64,000 nt of DNA. Origin: Azorinus chamasolen. Its lineage: Eukaryota > Mollusca > Bivalvia > Cardiida > Solecurtidae. Below the pieces are notes generated by a model. That model was not told where the DNA came from. It saw nothing but the letters and a program-made list of their open reading frames with translations, and did no database searches. The DNA lies in assembly GCA_963576725.1 (NCBI GenBank), contig OY755252.1, positions 29,715,078 to 29,779,077 of the forward strand, given 5' to 3'. The stretch's first letter is position 1, and each line of letters opens with the position of its first letter. The position numbers and the translations under genes were made by a program. Positions 27,601 through 41,500 of the stretch are shown here, piece after piece.

Positions 27601-30600
27601 GTTAAGTTGGTCATCATTTTCGTCTATAACTGTTAAGTCGTCATGTTGAAAAGCTTTATGACATCACATGTATTCTGATATGACCCAGTTTAAGTATTAT
27701 TCATTCATCGGCATGTATCTTTGTTGTAACATTACTAGTGTCACAATGAAATTCAACTGTCGACATAGTCAAATCGACCACACATCTTCATCACCAATCA
27801 ACTCATAACTGTCACTGTTGGTCTAAATATAGCATTTATCGGTTGTATCTGCAAGATTATCAATCATCTCCCCGAGTACGTTAGGCATCTGAGGTGGCAG
27901 TATGTGATCATCCAACCACAGGAGCTCCAGAATTCCATTTCCCCTCTGTCTATCAATGATCATCTGATGTCTGAGGAATATTGGGATTCTGTATGTGTGA
28001 TCTTTTCCAGATACCGACTTGGTAGTTTACACGACGGATATGTTGACTCGGACATTTTTACATTGCGGCAAAATAGAGAGCAAGAGAGATCGCCATGTGT
28101 GGACACATCAGGACTGCCATCACACACTTCTTCTTTTTTAATAGTCTTAGCTTGTCCACAGAGTTCATCCTAGTATTTCGATAAACTGTGCATATGAAAG
28201 CGTCTAAATCTGAGGGCAAAGTTTCTGTTACTGTCCACTCCTTCCCTAATTTGGCAAGAGTGACCACACTTCGCGGCCTCTTCTATGTAACCTTAACAGA
28301 TTTAACATGTCCCCTCCCCTTAAACGCACTTCACAACCACAATATGCATGAATACCGAAGAGGGCTACCCAATATTCTTCTGCCAGTCCGCTTGATATTT
28401 CTCCCATATTGTAAAGTGTTCTCTAGTTACCAGTTCCAGTGTCAAAAAGTACTTTACAGTTCTTAATTCGCTCATGTAGTAAAAGAATTATGAAGAAAAT
28501 GTCACTATCTGGATATCTTATTTAATAATTGTCATACCCATTATCTTTGCCCTAGTATAAAGTATACAGAATACCTTGGTTTCTGTTCCTTCTGGTGTGG
28601 ATTTTAGTTCTTCTATCGTAGTTTTATATAGTTTCGCCGTCTTCTGACGTGTATTGGAATGCCTCACCATCACAAATGAGCACAATTTTCCGACCCTGTA
28701 ATTTCTGGGCATATTCATCACTTTTCCAACTTCTATTCGTGAAGTTTACTGTTTCTAGTTTTCGTCATTTGTGAGAAACGATTTCCAATCACCTGGTGTT
28801 TTTGTGTTTTCTCCTTTTATCAACAGCTTTTCTCCATATCCCCGGCGATTTCTCTCCATTGCTTTAATATACCCTTCTTTGTACATTTCTGTGCTGAATA
28901 TCACATCTCCAGTCAATCTGTCTGTCTTGCCTTTGGAATTGCACTAGCAGCTGCATTGCACTGTTACTTTGTTTTTTTACAATGGATGACTTTGCTGTTT
29001 GAAGATTTCACTTTTACTGGTCTTCCATTGTTTTCCATAGTCTTCCATTGTTTTGGGCTCAGTCTCTTGATAGTCTTTTCCAACACGTCAGCCACAAATG
29101 ACGCGTATGCTGCTATAATACAGCATGAAGTGTTTCGTCTTCAAGGCCCGAATGAGAAATAGACCATTCATGAACGAGGAAAACAGGCAAGGGAGTCCTT
29201 TGTGGCTATTCAGATTGATTTAGAAGAATTATTGCAATATCCAATGACACCGATCTCGTCTAGTATTGGTACCGCTGATGGCTTCACTTTGCCTAAAACG
29301 GGCATTCTAAGGGACTCAAACATGTGACAAAAGGTATAGAGCATGCTAATATCTCTAAAGATAAGGTGTTGATAACTGAAGACGGCAATGCACTATTCCA
29401 TGCGCTTACTGACGCCCCTCCTAATTTCAAACAAATTTCTGAAAGTTTGTTCAATATGACATCAAACACAGCAGCTGTGCTATTCAGCACAGATCCGTAC
29501 AAAGAAAGGTTCATTAAAGCAATGGAGAGATAACGCCGATGATATGGAGAAAAGCTGTTGATAACAGGAAAAAAACACAAAAAGACAAATGATTGTACAA
29601 CGGTCACACAAATGACGAAAACTAGAAACAGTAAATGTCATGAAAAGGAGTTGGAAAGTGAGGAATATGCCTAGACATTACAGGGTCGGATTGTTACGCT
29701 CATCTGTGATGGTGAGGCATTGCATTACACGTTAGAAGACAGAAAAACTAGTTAAAACTACGATAGAAGAACTAAAATCCATACAAGAAGGAACAGAAAC
29801 CAGGGTACAGTACAAGCCACGCGGACTTTTTGTTTTCCGCGGCCCATCGCAATTTTATCCAACGCGGACACGGGTATTTTTGTCCGCGCTGATATGCGGT
29901 CTTCCGCAATCGAGCGCGGGTTGTGATGGGTCCGCGCTGGTCCCTCCACAGGGGCACTCATCGCCGGGCGCGATCGTTATCACCGCAGGTCGCGGTGGTA
30001 TCATCGTGGACCACTGTGTACCACTGCGGATCGCGCTGGACCTTACCTGGATTGATATTTATATCCTTTTCATCCTTTTATATCCATTTTCACGGCTTAT
30101 CTTTCTCTTTACATGTACATACAAATATATACATCCACATTTTGCAAAATTGATATGAAATGTATGAAATAAAACACTCGAGAAATGGTTCGTTTAGACT
30201 AATTCCAAACCGAAACTGTTCTGCATTCGGCAAACACAAATTAATTCATCCATTATTTTTGACGCGTTTGATTGTACTGGAATATAACCTGTCCGTGAAT
30301 TGTCTGATTCGTTTCTGCATAATATGGGTGCGATATTCTAGTATGCTTTCTATTTCAATTATTTGTTGTTCAATACGTAAGATGTTTTATATAGAAACAC
30401 GGAACACCCGTGAAACACAAAACACACACACAATAAGTTACTAGGTTGTATAACTTGTATCAGGTTTGCATACGTTTGTGCACATTGTTAGTGAATTCAT
30501 CTTCATTTCGACTCTATGTTTTAGGTTCCAATTCTAATTCCCAATCGATTTTGTTTTCAGTTTCACATCAGTGTAAATTTTAATTATCAGAAATCTACTG

Positions 30601-33600
30601 GAAACGACCAACAAAACCTATTGATTCTGTTATGAGAATAGTCCTGACTGGTCTTATGATTTCTGTATAGATCTACATGTATATAAATCTTGTTCTGGCA
30701 GACGAAAGAATTGAGGGATTTTATTTACTAATACATCTAATATCAATTCAGCCAGGTGAGTTGTAAAGTTAGAAGTTTTCTCCATTATTTAGTCTTGGTT
30801 CGGCAGCTTAAATGTACGTTTTAACCAGTTTCAATAGCCATTCGAATAATACTTGTATGGTTATTTTATTACCCTTGTGCTTAATATTTTACTGTGTACA
30901 AATGTACCTGTGTACATGTTTTGTCTTTCTGCTTGATGTACATGTACTGCATGTTTAGATTCTGCTCAATCGATTCACTGCCATGATGTACCTGCATCCT
31001 ATGGATTAAAAAAGATAATCCATTTTTTTTTCTAAAAACGTAGATATAGATGTAAACCAGTTTTTGGTTCTGGTTTGATAATGAGATATTGGACGTCTGG
31101 TCTAGATCTAAAGTGTTGTTAATGTCATGGCAACCGAATTCTGGGAGTGAAGGGGCATGCGAATTAAATTAATCAATGTTATTAAAGAAGCGTATACAGT
31201 ATGTACATGGTTTATCAAACCACGGACCTCGTACACCCACATTCTTTCGTTAAACGGATATGTCTAAACCAACGTGTCGCCTGCTTAAATTCCATGACCT
31301 ATTCCTTATTTAGAAATAGATCACAATTTCCCCATTGTAAGTTGTATTTACTATTAAACCCTTCCATGTCAAACTTGAAAACTCTAATGTTTGCAAACAG
31401 TTTGGATCCTGATCAGACGCCGCGTCTGATAAGGATCCAAACCATTTGACACTTATATTAAAGTTTCTTAAGACCCATTCCTCCATACATGTAGGCTCAA
31501 TTTGGATCCAACCTCTTTGAATAAATCTACCGAAAAGGAGCATTAAGTAGATAAAATTATTGTTTTTAGAATTTTGTAATTTGAAACCATTGTGTTAAAT
31601 AGAGCATATACTCCTATACGTGTAGGAGCAAATGCTCTTTTTATCACATTGGTTTCAACAGGTGACTTTTACAGAGGCGTAGAAAGGAGTATTTATGGAG
31701 TAAAGGGTTAAGTAAAAACTATCATAATTTTTTTATAAAGAAAAGTAGATGAAACATGTAAGCAGACAATGATTTGACAGTGACTATTTTAGTGGATTAT
31801 TACGTAATAATGACAGTGAAGGGGTTTATAGCATACTGTACAGATTACAGCAAACACCTCCTTTCAACAACACTTTAAATGAATCCCCAAAACTTACAGT
31901 GGAACCTCTCTACATCGATACATGTACAAATAAAATGTCTGTTTTAAGACAGGTGGCAGATTAATGCAGGATAAAAGTACTTTTGTCCTGCATTAAGCGG
32001 CCACTTGTATTCAAAAGATCCCAGGTATTCCTTACTGGGTTGTCTCTTGAGAGAGATTTGCCATGAAACTCCGATGAGCAACAACCTCTCTACAACGACA
32101 ATACAGAAGTTTATATCCCCCAGAGTGTTGCTTTGCAGAGGTTATACTGTAGTTATCATTTATTAATAAATACGTACAGCAAAATATATCTCTCATACAT
32201 GTACGCCAACTTTCTTTCTTTTTAAAAGCATATTTCTTAATTTAAATGCCAATTTCTAGTTTTAAAGTAAGCCGGTGGTCTAATATTCGATGCGTTAAAA
32301 ATGTAACTGCCCCTGATAATAACAAAATTACTGCAAAACCTTATAAAACGAACCCTGTGACCATACCGAGAAAATGACCTGATTAGAGAGGTTCTCAAAC
32401 CGGTATAGCGAAGTAAAATAACAATTCAAAACAGTTGAATTGGCTGTCATTTAAAAAAGGTGGTAACTAAACACAGGATACATGTAGCTCCAATATCGGT
32501 TTAGAAAGATTATCGGTTAAGGGGCGGCGATTGTAAACAACCATTCCTAAAAATGTTGATTTGACGATCGTTTAAAACAGATGACAGCTAATTGCAGAAT
32601 TGAAGTAATTTAGAAAGCTCCTTACTCTTTCTGCATTACCGATTTCCTGTGTAATCAACCGTCCGTTTTTAGAACAATGTAGGTATTTTCTTTTTTATCC
32701 TTTGCGAGCAAGTAGAGCAAGTAAAATAAAATAAAATTTGAAGGGGACAAATGTCAGCCCTATCCTCCCATGCCCAAATAGGAGAACAAATGTCCTAGAG
32801 AGAAAATGTCCGTATACCGAAGGGTAGATACAATGTACAACAAGAAGCTGGAATGAATCGGCCTTCAGGAACGCCCTATACATTACCAGCTGAACTTTGG
32901 GAAAAAAGATCCCATGATCTGGCCTTTCTTTGAAATGGAAGACATTCTTATTTATGTGTTGGACATGCCTCATATGTCGAATAGGGGTACACTCAAAAGT
33001 CCTTTACTACAAAAGCTCCTCATCTAAAAGCCCCTCACTACAGAAGCCCCTCGATCAAAAGCCCCTCACTAAAATGGCCAAGGCTTACAAAAGCCCCCCC
33101 CCCACTATTTTTGTTAATTAATCATTATACTCCAAATATTTGGGCAAAGTGGACCAAAATCAAAATTACAGCTATCTGGATCTACCCTGTTTGCTGAATG
33201 ACCAATTTATAAAGATTCATTAAGTAAGGTAATTAGCACACTCTATACTTATAAAAGTAAACATTGTAGATCACAAGGAGGAGATTCCTTATATTTATTT
33301 CAAACAGGGTAGACCCAAATCAAATCTAAAGCTATATGATCTAGTTCAACCATGTTTGCTTTGTGACAGTTAATATAGATCCAATAGCTATGGATGATGT
33401 AATATTAGCCATATTATTTATAAATTATTATAATATTACCCCAATTAACTTAAACACAAACTTTTTCCATTTTCTAATTCCTTAACTTTCTTAAATTTCA
33501 AACAGAGTAGATCAAAATCAAAATACTGAGCAATCTGATCTGGATCTACCCTGTTTGCTCAATGACAAGCTTATAAAGATTCGTTAAGTAAGGTAATTAG

Positions 33601-36125
33601 AACACTCCTTTTAAAAGTACACTTAACAAAGCACTTAAAGCATAGTTATCTTCTATTTTTCGGGAAACTGTTTAACAAATCATAACTTTAGACAATTGGC
33701 ACATAGTTAGGTAGTTCGGTTTCATTACACGCATTCCTGTTACGTAATAATTCATAACTTTGTTGACAGTGTGTGATAGATGGCAGTTGTGTGACACTGA
33801 CCCTTGCCCCCTGCTGAGAAATTAGGGGATTTACTGACCATCTGGCACCTTTGATCGTTACTATTTTCTTATGTCTAGCTAGTAAATTACAGCATACATG
33901 TATTTAGGCTGAGTAAGTAATATAATAATATAGTCTCCAACTGCCTAACACAATTCATTTTCAGTATTTAAAACAAACAGTTTGTATTGTTAAATGCGGG
34001 AAATAAAACTACTGACATTTGAACACTGTAGAACCAGACAAGGTGGCTCAAAAAGCAACCATCTGACCAGGGTCTTCACTGTGTATTATTCAAAATCAAA
34101 TAGCTAAGTTAGGTCTTATATAATGAATGGAATCTACAGTTAAACAATGACGGGCCATTGCACCTTAAAATACAAACCTTCTCTAATATAAACGTGTTTT
34201 CAAGCATTTGCAAACAGCGTAGTCCCAGATCATACGCATGATCTGGGCCTGCTCAGTTTATTTATGGAATTGTAATAGGCCCGACTCTACAATTTCTACC
34301 AACATCAAAACAATCCTGTCTACAAATGCCATTCAAAACATTAGCTTATAAATATTCATGATATCATTATTTCTTACATGAATACTGAACAGGGAAAGGG
34401 TTAATCAGCAAAAGTAACAGAATTACAAGAATGTTTTCATAGTTATACAATTCATAAAACTATGTTTATTAATTTAAAACTCTTAAATGATAAGACTCAG
34501 ATCAGATTTCTTAAATAAAAGCTGTTTGACCAGGAGTCTGCTCTGTTTGCTTATCCCTTTACCATATATAAACAATGTCCATGCCTTTGCAAACAGAGTA
34601 GACCAAGATCTGAAGGCGCCTATTGGAGTCGTATGATCGGGACCAGCTCTGTTTACTTGTGAAATTATATAAGATCTGACTCTACATTTTCTACAAGTAC
34701 CAAGAAAAGTCATGGACCGCGTACCTACACCATTATAAAAATCAACTTATAAATAGCATGATGTCATCTTTTCCGACATAAATATTAAACAGGGAAATGG
34801 TTGAAACCCACCGACAACCAAACTTTAGGTTACGCTTCAGCTAGGGATCCGCACGTCTGACATGACCCGGCAACAGAAGTAAAAATTCTGAGAGCATCGA
34901 CGCTTTTCACGTGCTTGCAAACAGAGTAGCCACGGATACGATGGCTCTTATAGAAACCGTCCGATCAGGGTATTCTCTGTTTGCTTATGAATTTATGTTG
35001 AATCTAACTCTATAGTTTTGTTCCAATACCAAATCAGCTTCAGTACATAAGCTATTTTAAAGATAAATTTAATAAATATTCATGATATCGGTATTTCGGT
35101 TTACGGACATTTGCCCCCTGGACACTTGCCCCCGGACCTTTGCCCCCTATTTGGGGCCTTAAAAAAAGGATAAAATATAATTTTGAAAAAAGGGTGGCAT
35201 TTTTTCCAGTGGCATATATTCCAATGGCATTTTTCCAAATCAGTGTGGCATTTTTTCCAGTGGCATTTTTTCCGGTGGCATTTTTTTATTCCAGTGGCAT
35301 TTTTCCGCACACCGCATTAAGCAGTCACTTGCCTTTGAAAATGATACACTAACACTAATTCGATGTTTTTACGCGGAAACAAAATTTAATCGATTTTTAT
35401 TTTAAAAGAAGACAGAAGGAAACCCGGTAAGAAAACAAAAAACATTTTTAAAAGCAAATTCTTTCAGCATAATAAATGTAGGTAACTTGGACATTCTCTA
35501 TAGGACCCTGAAAGTTTAAAAAGTTAAAAAAAATTATGCAGATCAACCCTTAGCCCGCCGAGCGTGGCTTCCTTAATATTTACAAACAGTTTGTATACTG
35601 AACAGATGATGAGTTCCCCAGAGTGTTACTAGGGTCAAATATGTCTGACTCTCATTTTTCTGTTTGTTTTCAACGAACTAAAGCAATGCTTATTTCATTT
35701 ATTTTGCAGACTACATTTTTTAAGCGGACGATAATTCAGTATACTGAGGGTCAAATGTTTTGGTCATACATTAAAACAATGATCGCTTTGCGTGCTCTAC
35801 AATGTACGGAAACTACCTTGGTGTTTCAGCGCAGGGGGTCATTGATTTATGGTCATCATTGTGTTAATTAATTGGTCATCAATAAAGTTCCGACAACTTT
35901 AAAGAAAGACTATCGGGTATTTCCGCTCTTTTGCTACTATCAAGATGTCACAGCTCATTGGTTCAGTATCTTTAAGACCCACCCATTGAAAAGACATAAT
36001 CCAATCAACTGTCACCTATAGGCGTGTCAATCACCAATAATTGATATTGCTCTTCATAATTGATGAGCGGCCCTCTATATTTCCCACAATATTAAATGTA
36101 GAATGAATGGGTATTATGTATTCAA

Positions 36126-36197
<72 letters not shown>

Positions 36198-36348
36198 CCT
36201 CTCTCTCTGTCCGTCTCTTCCACCTCTTACTCTCCCTCTCTGTCTGTCTGTCTGTCTGTGGCTGTCCCTATCTATCTGTCTCTCTGTGTGTCTCTCTTTC
36301 TGTCTCTGTCTGTGTGTGTCTCTCTCTCTCTCCCCCACCCTCTCTCTC

Positions 36349-36394
<46 letters not shown>

Positions 36395-38549
36395 CGCAGA
36401 TATGAATGTATTACGTATGACTATCTATCATTTCAACTTTTATATTGGTAATGGAGTAATATTTTCCCCAGGACGAATGGCAATTTATGCTTGACAGATC
36501 CTATAAGAAACCAATGCACACCCTGATCATACAGCCTCTAACAGCTGTCTGATCTGGGTCTGCACTGTTTTTAAATTGCGTCAATATATGCTACTAGCAT
36601 GAAAAGGGTTAATATGACTTAAATTAATAACATTACGATCGCAGCTTTGAACTCATCTGAAAGACAACGACATACCAATATTTGGCTATCTGTTATTTCA
36701 GGTAGCTCTTTTATACAGAGTAATGATTTATGCAGGCGACTGCTTTGCGCCGTTTCAAAATAAATTATAATACAATAAGCTACAATAGTTTTCATCTTAA
36801 TTCTGATATCAACTTAAATCTTGTAGCTGCACTACATGGTCGGTCAAACAAGAATAGCTGTAACAGTATAGATTATTAGTGTAGATGCGGTGTATTAGTG
36901 TATTAGTGTAGATGCGTTTCGAACTTTATAATTATTTAATCAACTGTTTGCATCTCTTCGTCGAATGATACCCAGTTCAACCCTTTACTCCATAGGTACT
37001 CATTATAGTGCGTTAATCCATTCCTCCACTCAAAAATAGTTCCACTTGATACATTCATGAATATGCGCCATAAGAAATATTTCTATATCACAGTAGACGG
37101 TAGCTTAAAGCAGGCTGAGAAAAACGCAAAATGGTCCCATTCAGCCTGTTTTAATCAAACATCTGTCTTCAATACTGAACACAAACTATGGAGTAAAGTG
37201 TTAAGGTTTCAAAAAAAAAGTATTTCAACAAATAATGGTTGGATACAACTCTTCACCCCTTTACCCTTTCCCCCATATAAACCTGTTTTCACGCATTTGT
37301 CAAGAGAATAGACCTAGATCAGACCGCTCCTAGAGGAACCGTCTGATCAGGGTCTACTCACTTTGCTAATATAATTTTATAGATCTATCTATTTGCTTTC
37401 CTAAAATGTCTACAATGCTCCACCTTCCATAATTCATTATAACTATTTTGTCCATGAATATTCAGTAGGTACATGTACATTTGTATTTAAATTTGGAACA
37501 CATATAGAACAGGGAAAGGGTTAATACGCGCGTGGGGTCGAAACAAATATGACCGAGTGCTCCTGATATATATAATCTCTGCGCTACGCATTTTCTGAAA
37601 ATCAGATTGTGAAAACAATTGCTGCTGATATTTTGGATCTATTTCTTTTTTCTCGAGCATTTACAGTCTGGTAATCGTTAAAATCTGACTATAAATTGTA
37701 GTTTTAGCAGAAAGAAACCGTTTCAGTCTCGGGTTTTGGGTGAAGGCTATCTATATACGTATGCTATCTAATTTCATTTTGAATTCTAGATCTGACAGTA
37801 TATTCAATATGCGTTTCTTCAGTTGAAACAAAATGCACATGTGTATTTATATATACATGTAAGCTTTTGTATATATCTTATCTAAATAATTTATACCTAA
37901 TTCGATTAAACGACTGCCAATCATAAAGGTAGTGTCCGCGGTGATGCCCCGCAATCCACGCTGATATCAGCACGGACAGCGATGGCTCGGCGGCGGTAAT
38001 ATCCCGTAGGGTAAATTTCGGTCCGCGGTGGACACAGAATTTGTCCGCGGTGATCCATAAATTGTCCGTGCTGGAAACCCGCTCTCAAATAATTTTGTCC
38101 GCGCTGGTAAAACGGAAAACAAAAAATCCGCGTGGCTTGTACTGTAATTCAGATAGTGACATTTTATTCATCATTCATTTACTACATGAGCGAATTTAAG
38201 AACTGTAAAATACTTTTTGACACTGGAACTGGTAACTAGAGAAAACTGTACAATATTGGAGAAATATCAAGCGGACTGGCAAAAGAATATTGGGCAGCCC
38301 TCTTCGGTATTCATGCATATTGTGGTTGTGACACCACACGTGCGTTTAAGGGGATGGGACATGTAAAACCTATCAAGGTTATAGTGAAGACGCCGCGAAG
38401 TGTGGCCCCTCTTGCCAAATTAGGGAAGGGGTCGACAGTAAAAGAAAATTTGCCCTCAGACTTACTCTTTCACATGAACAGTTTATGGAAATAATAGGAT
38501 GAACTCTGTGTGTGATGGCAGTCCTAATGTGTCAAAATCGCTCTTTCAT

Positions 38550-38597
<48 letters not shown>

Positions 38598-41500
38598 CGG
38601 TGGTCATATACTGCCACTTCAGATGCGTAGCGTACTGGAGTAGATGATTGATGACCTTGGAAATACAATCCATATATTAAGACCAACAATGGCAATTATG
38701 AGCTGATTGGTGATGAAGATGTGTGATCAATTTGACTGTCGACAGTTGAATTTCATTGTTACAACAAAGATACATGCCGATAAATGAATAATACATGTAC
38801 TTAAACAAGGTCATATTAGAAAATATGTGATGTCATAAAGCTTTTCAACATGACGACTTAACAGTATAGAAGATAATGATGACCAACTTAACTTAAAAAT
38901 GATTTAGAATGCAAACATTATGATTTTGCGTGTATATTTGCCATATATCCTGTATTTCGTTAATATTTATGAACATATAGATCTATATCACATACTTTAT
39001 TGTCGACATATACCTTAGAGTTGATATCCTGCACCTAAAATCCAAATTATTTGTTATATCACCATTAGTAAGAGATCAAGATAAATGGCATATTCAGAGT
39101 TTTCGGCATTCCATTTCTATATTTTAGACCACCATTTTTATGCACATATCAAGTGGAATTTAAGAACTGTATATGCATAAACAAGATGTGTTTGTGCAAC
39201 ACTATGCCCACACTATGACATTTGACCTTGATGTATGACCTTGACCTTAAATAGAATCTCCTAAAAATGTTCGCCTCCATAAGCTATACATGCATGCCAA
39301 GTTTAAAGGATGTATGTTGAATGACGAAACAATTATCGCTAATCTTAATTTGACCCGTAAATTGACCTTTGAACTTGATGTATGACCTTGACCTTGACCT
39401 TTTTAAGTCATCCCTAAGATTGTTCACCTCTATAAGTTACACATGCATGCACAATTTGAAGGATGTATGTTTAATTACAACAAAATTATTGCCAATCTAA
39501 ATTTATCCCTTAGGTTGACCTTTGATCTTGACCTAGACTTTAATAGGTTACCCCTAAAATGTTTGCCGTTATTAGCTGCACATGCATGCAACGTATGTGC
39601 AATGGCTACAAAATTATCGCCAACGTTAAAGTTGGGGAGAAACCATTAAAACAACCAATCAACAGACCGGGCAAAAACAATATGCCCCACCCCTTTGATC
39701 GGGGGGGGGGCATAAAATAACACCATCATATCAATAGCTAGTGATATTATATACTATACATAATAATTTTTATCTCAAGAAAATAGCTTATATCTTCTTA
39801 AAACGAAACTTTATTTGGACAAATGATAAAAATTATGCTATTATCTGCTATTTTTGGACATTCTCATTTATATTTATGAATATGCAAATGAAATGGAATG
39901 CTGTTGTATTATCAAGTTCAAGCGTTACGTATAAGCTTCATTTTGACACCAGTTTTGTTATTCTACAATAAAGAGAAAGAAAGTTATGACATGTTTAAGC
40001 AACTATGGCATGTCTCTGGCTTTGAGTGATTGTTGCCATGGAAACCGTGTCCTAAAATACCGTTCAATTGAGTTTATCTTTGAGGACAGGTTGGAATATT
40101 GACCCACTTGACTTTATAAACAACATGGTATATGTTAAAAAAATTCTGCAAGGGGGGGGGGGGTGCACGGTAGCCTATACTGGGACATCAAGTATAATGC
40201 CTTTGCTGAATAAAAGGGAAGTCAGATATTTTCAATACCAAAATATATTCAAATCGGTACATTCATTAAAGATGTAGTATATAATAACTTCATAAACATA
40301 TTAAATTTAAAGGCATATTTACAACAGAAAACTGGTAATATTTCTAAAGACTGAAACATTAATATATTTCCATTTTCTCTATCAGAAAACGCAAAACGAT
40401 ATCACATTGTACTCGTACAAAAGGAATATATAGTGCATAGCTCGTCTAAGAACTGTTGTTTTAGATCTAAAAATTGGACGCATACAATCTGCTAAACATG
40501 AAACCCAATCTCCGAGAAGCAATTACTGCAAATGTTCAAGTTACTATTATAGTGTTTATTTACACTGTTTTTCTTTTATGGTGGGGGTGGAATAAGTGTG
40601 AGGTTGGGCGCCCAAAATCCGGTTTAACCCCCCAGTAACATTTGTCACTGACCGTTCCAAGGCGATACTTCCACCTTCCCCTACTGTATGTTTGTTTTGT
40701 CTTTGTGCGTCTCTTGATGTTTTTATAGTTAAGAACATTTGCTGTTGTCTTGTGTTCTGTTCGGGCGGCTGTTTGTTCTGTATATGGTGTTTCCTGCATG
40801 ACTCGTTTTTGTACTTTTACTATTATAGGAAATCACTATTAAAATGTACAATGTCAAAGTAATTATTTTAGAATATCTGACGTTAGTTCTTTATTTTACC
40901 TTATATAAAAGCTACATGCTATCTGCGTGGTCAGAGAAATGGGAAACGTGAAGAAGGAATAAAAAACTAGAGGTTTGTTTTTGTCACAAAAACAGATGTC
41001 TCCCCCTCCCATCCTCTTTCCAATACACAAGCGTAATGTCTGTAACTCCAACTTATCAGGGTCTAATTTTAAGTCATCAGGGGAAATAACTCATTATCAG
41101 GGGGAGACAATTTAAAAAACCCGGGTACACAACAACACATGCTGGTCAACATTCCTGTGACGTTTGGTGGCCCTAGTACTAGTGGTTTAAGAGATACACA
41201 CAACACAGAGCAAAGTTTCTCTTATTTTAAGTGATAAGGGGCAGTAACTCCAAAGTTATCAGGGGAAGACAATTAAAAAGCCCAGATGCACAACAACTCA
41301 TGCTGGTGAAGTTTGGTGACTCTAGCCCTGGTTTCAGAGATACGTGCAGCACAAATTTTCTCTAATTTTAAGTTATCATATGATCAGGGAGAGACAATTC
41401 AAGAAACACAGGTGCACAACAACTCATGCTGGTGAACATTCCTGTGAAGTTTGGTGACTATAGCCCTAGTGGTTTTAAATATATGCATGACACAAAGTTT

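Larger units (their letters stand above)
30061..37920. other. Segment between inverted GC-rich ends; repeats only
   Basis: No gene recognised. Contains the hairpins at 31400-31442, 34205-34262, 34590-34655, 34916-34990 and 37291-37370, minisatellites at 32996-33095 and 35191-35310, the microsatellite at 36130-36392, and a duplicated 'ggatctaccctgtttgct' segment (33178 and 33540). Confidence 0.6.

Noticed and set aside
36103..36494. Long Ser/Leu and Arg/Glu ORFs on both strands
   Set aside because: They are readings of the CT microsatellite at 36130-36392, with no domain or splice context.
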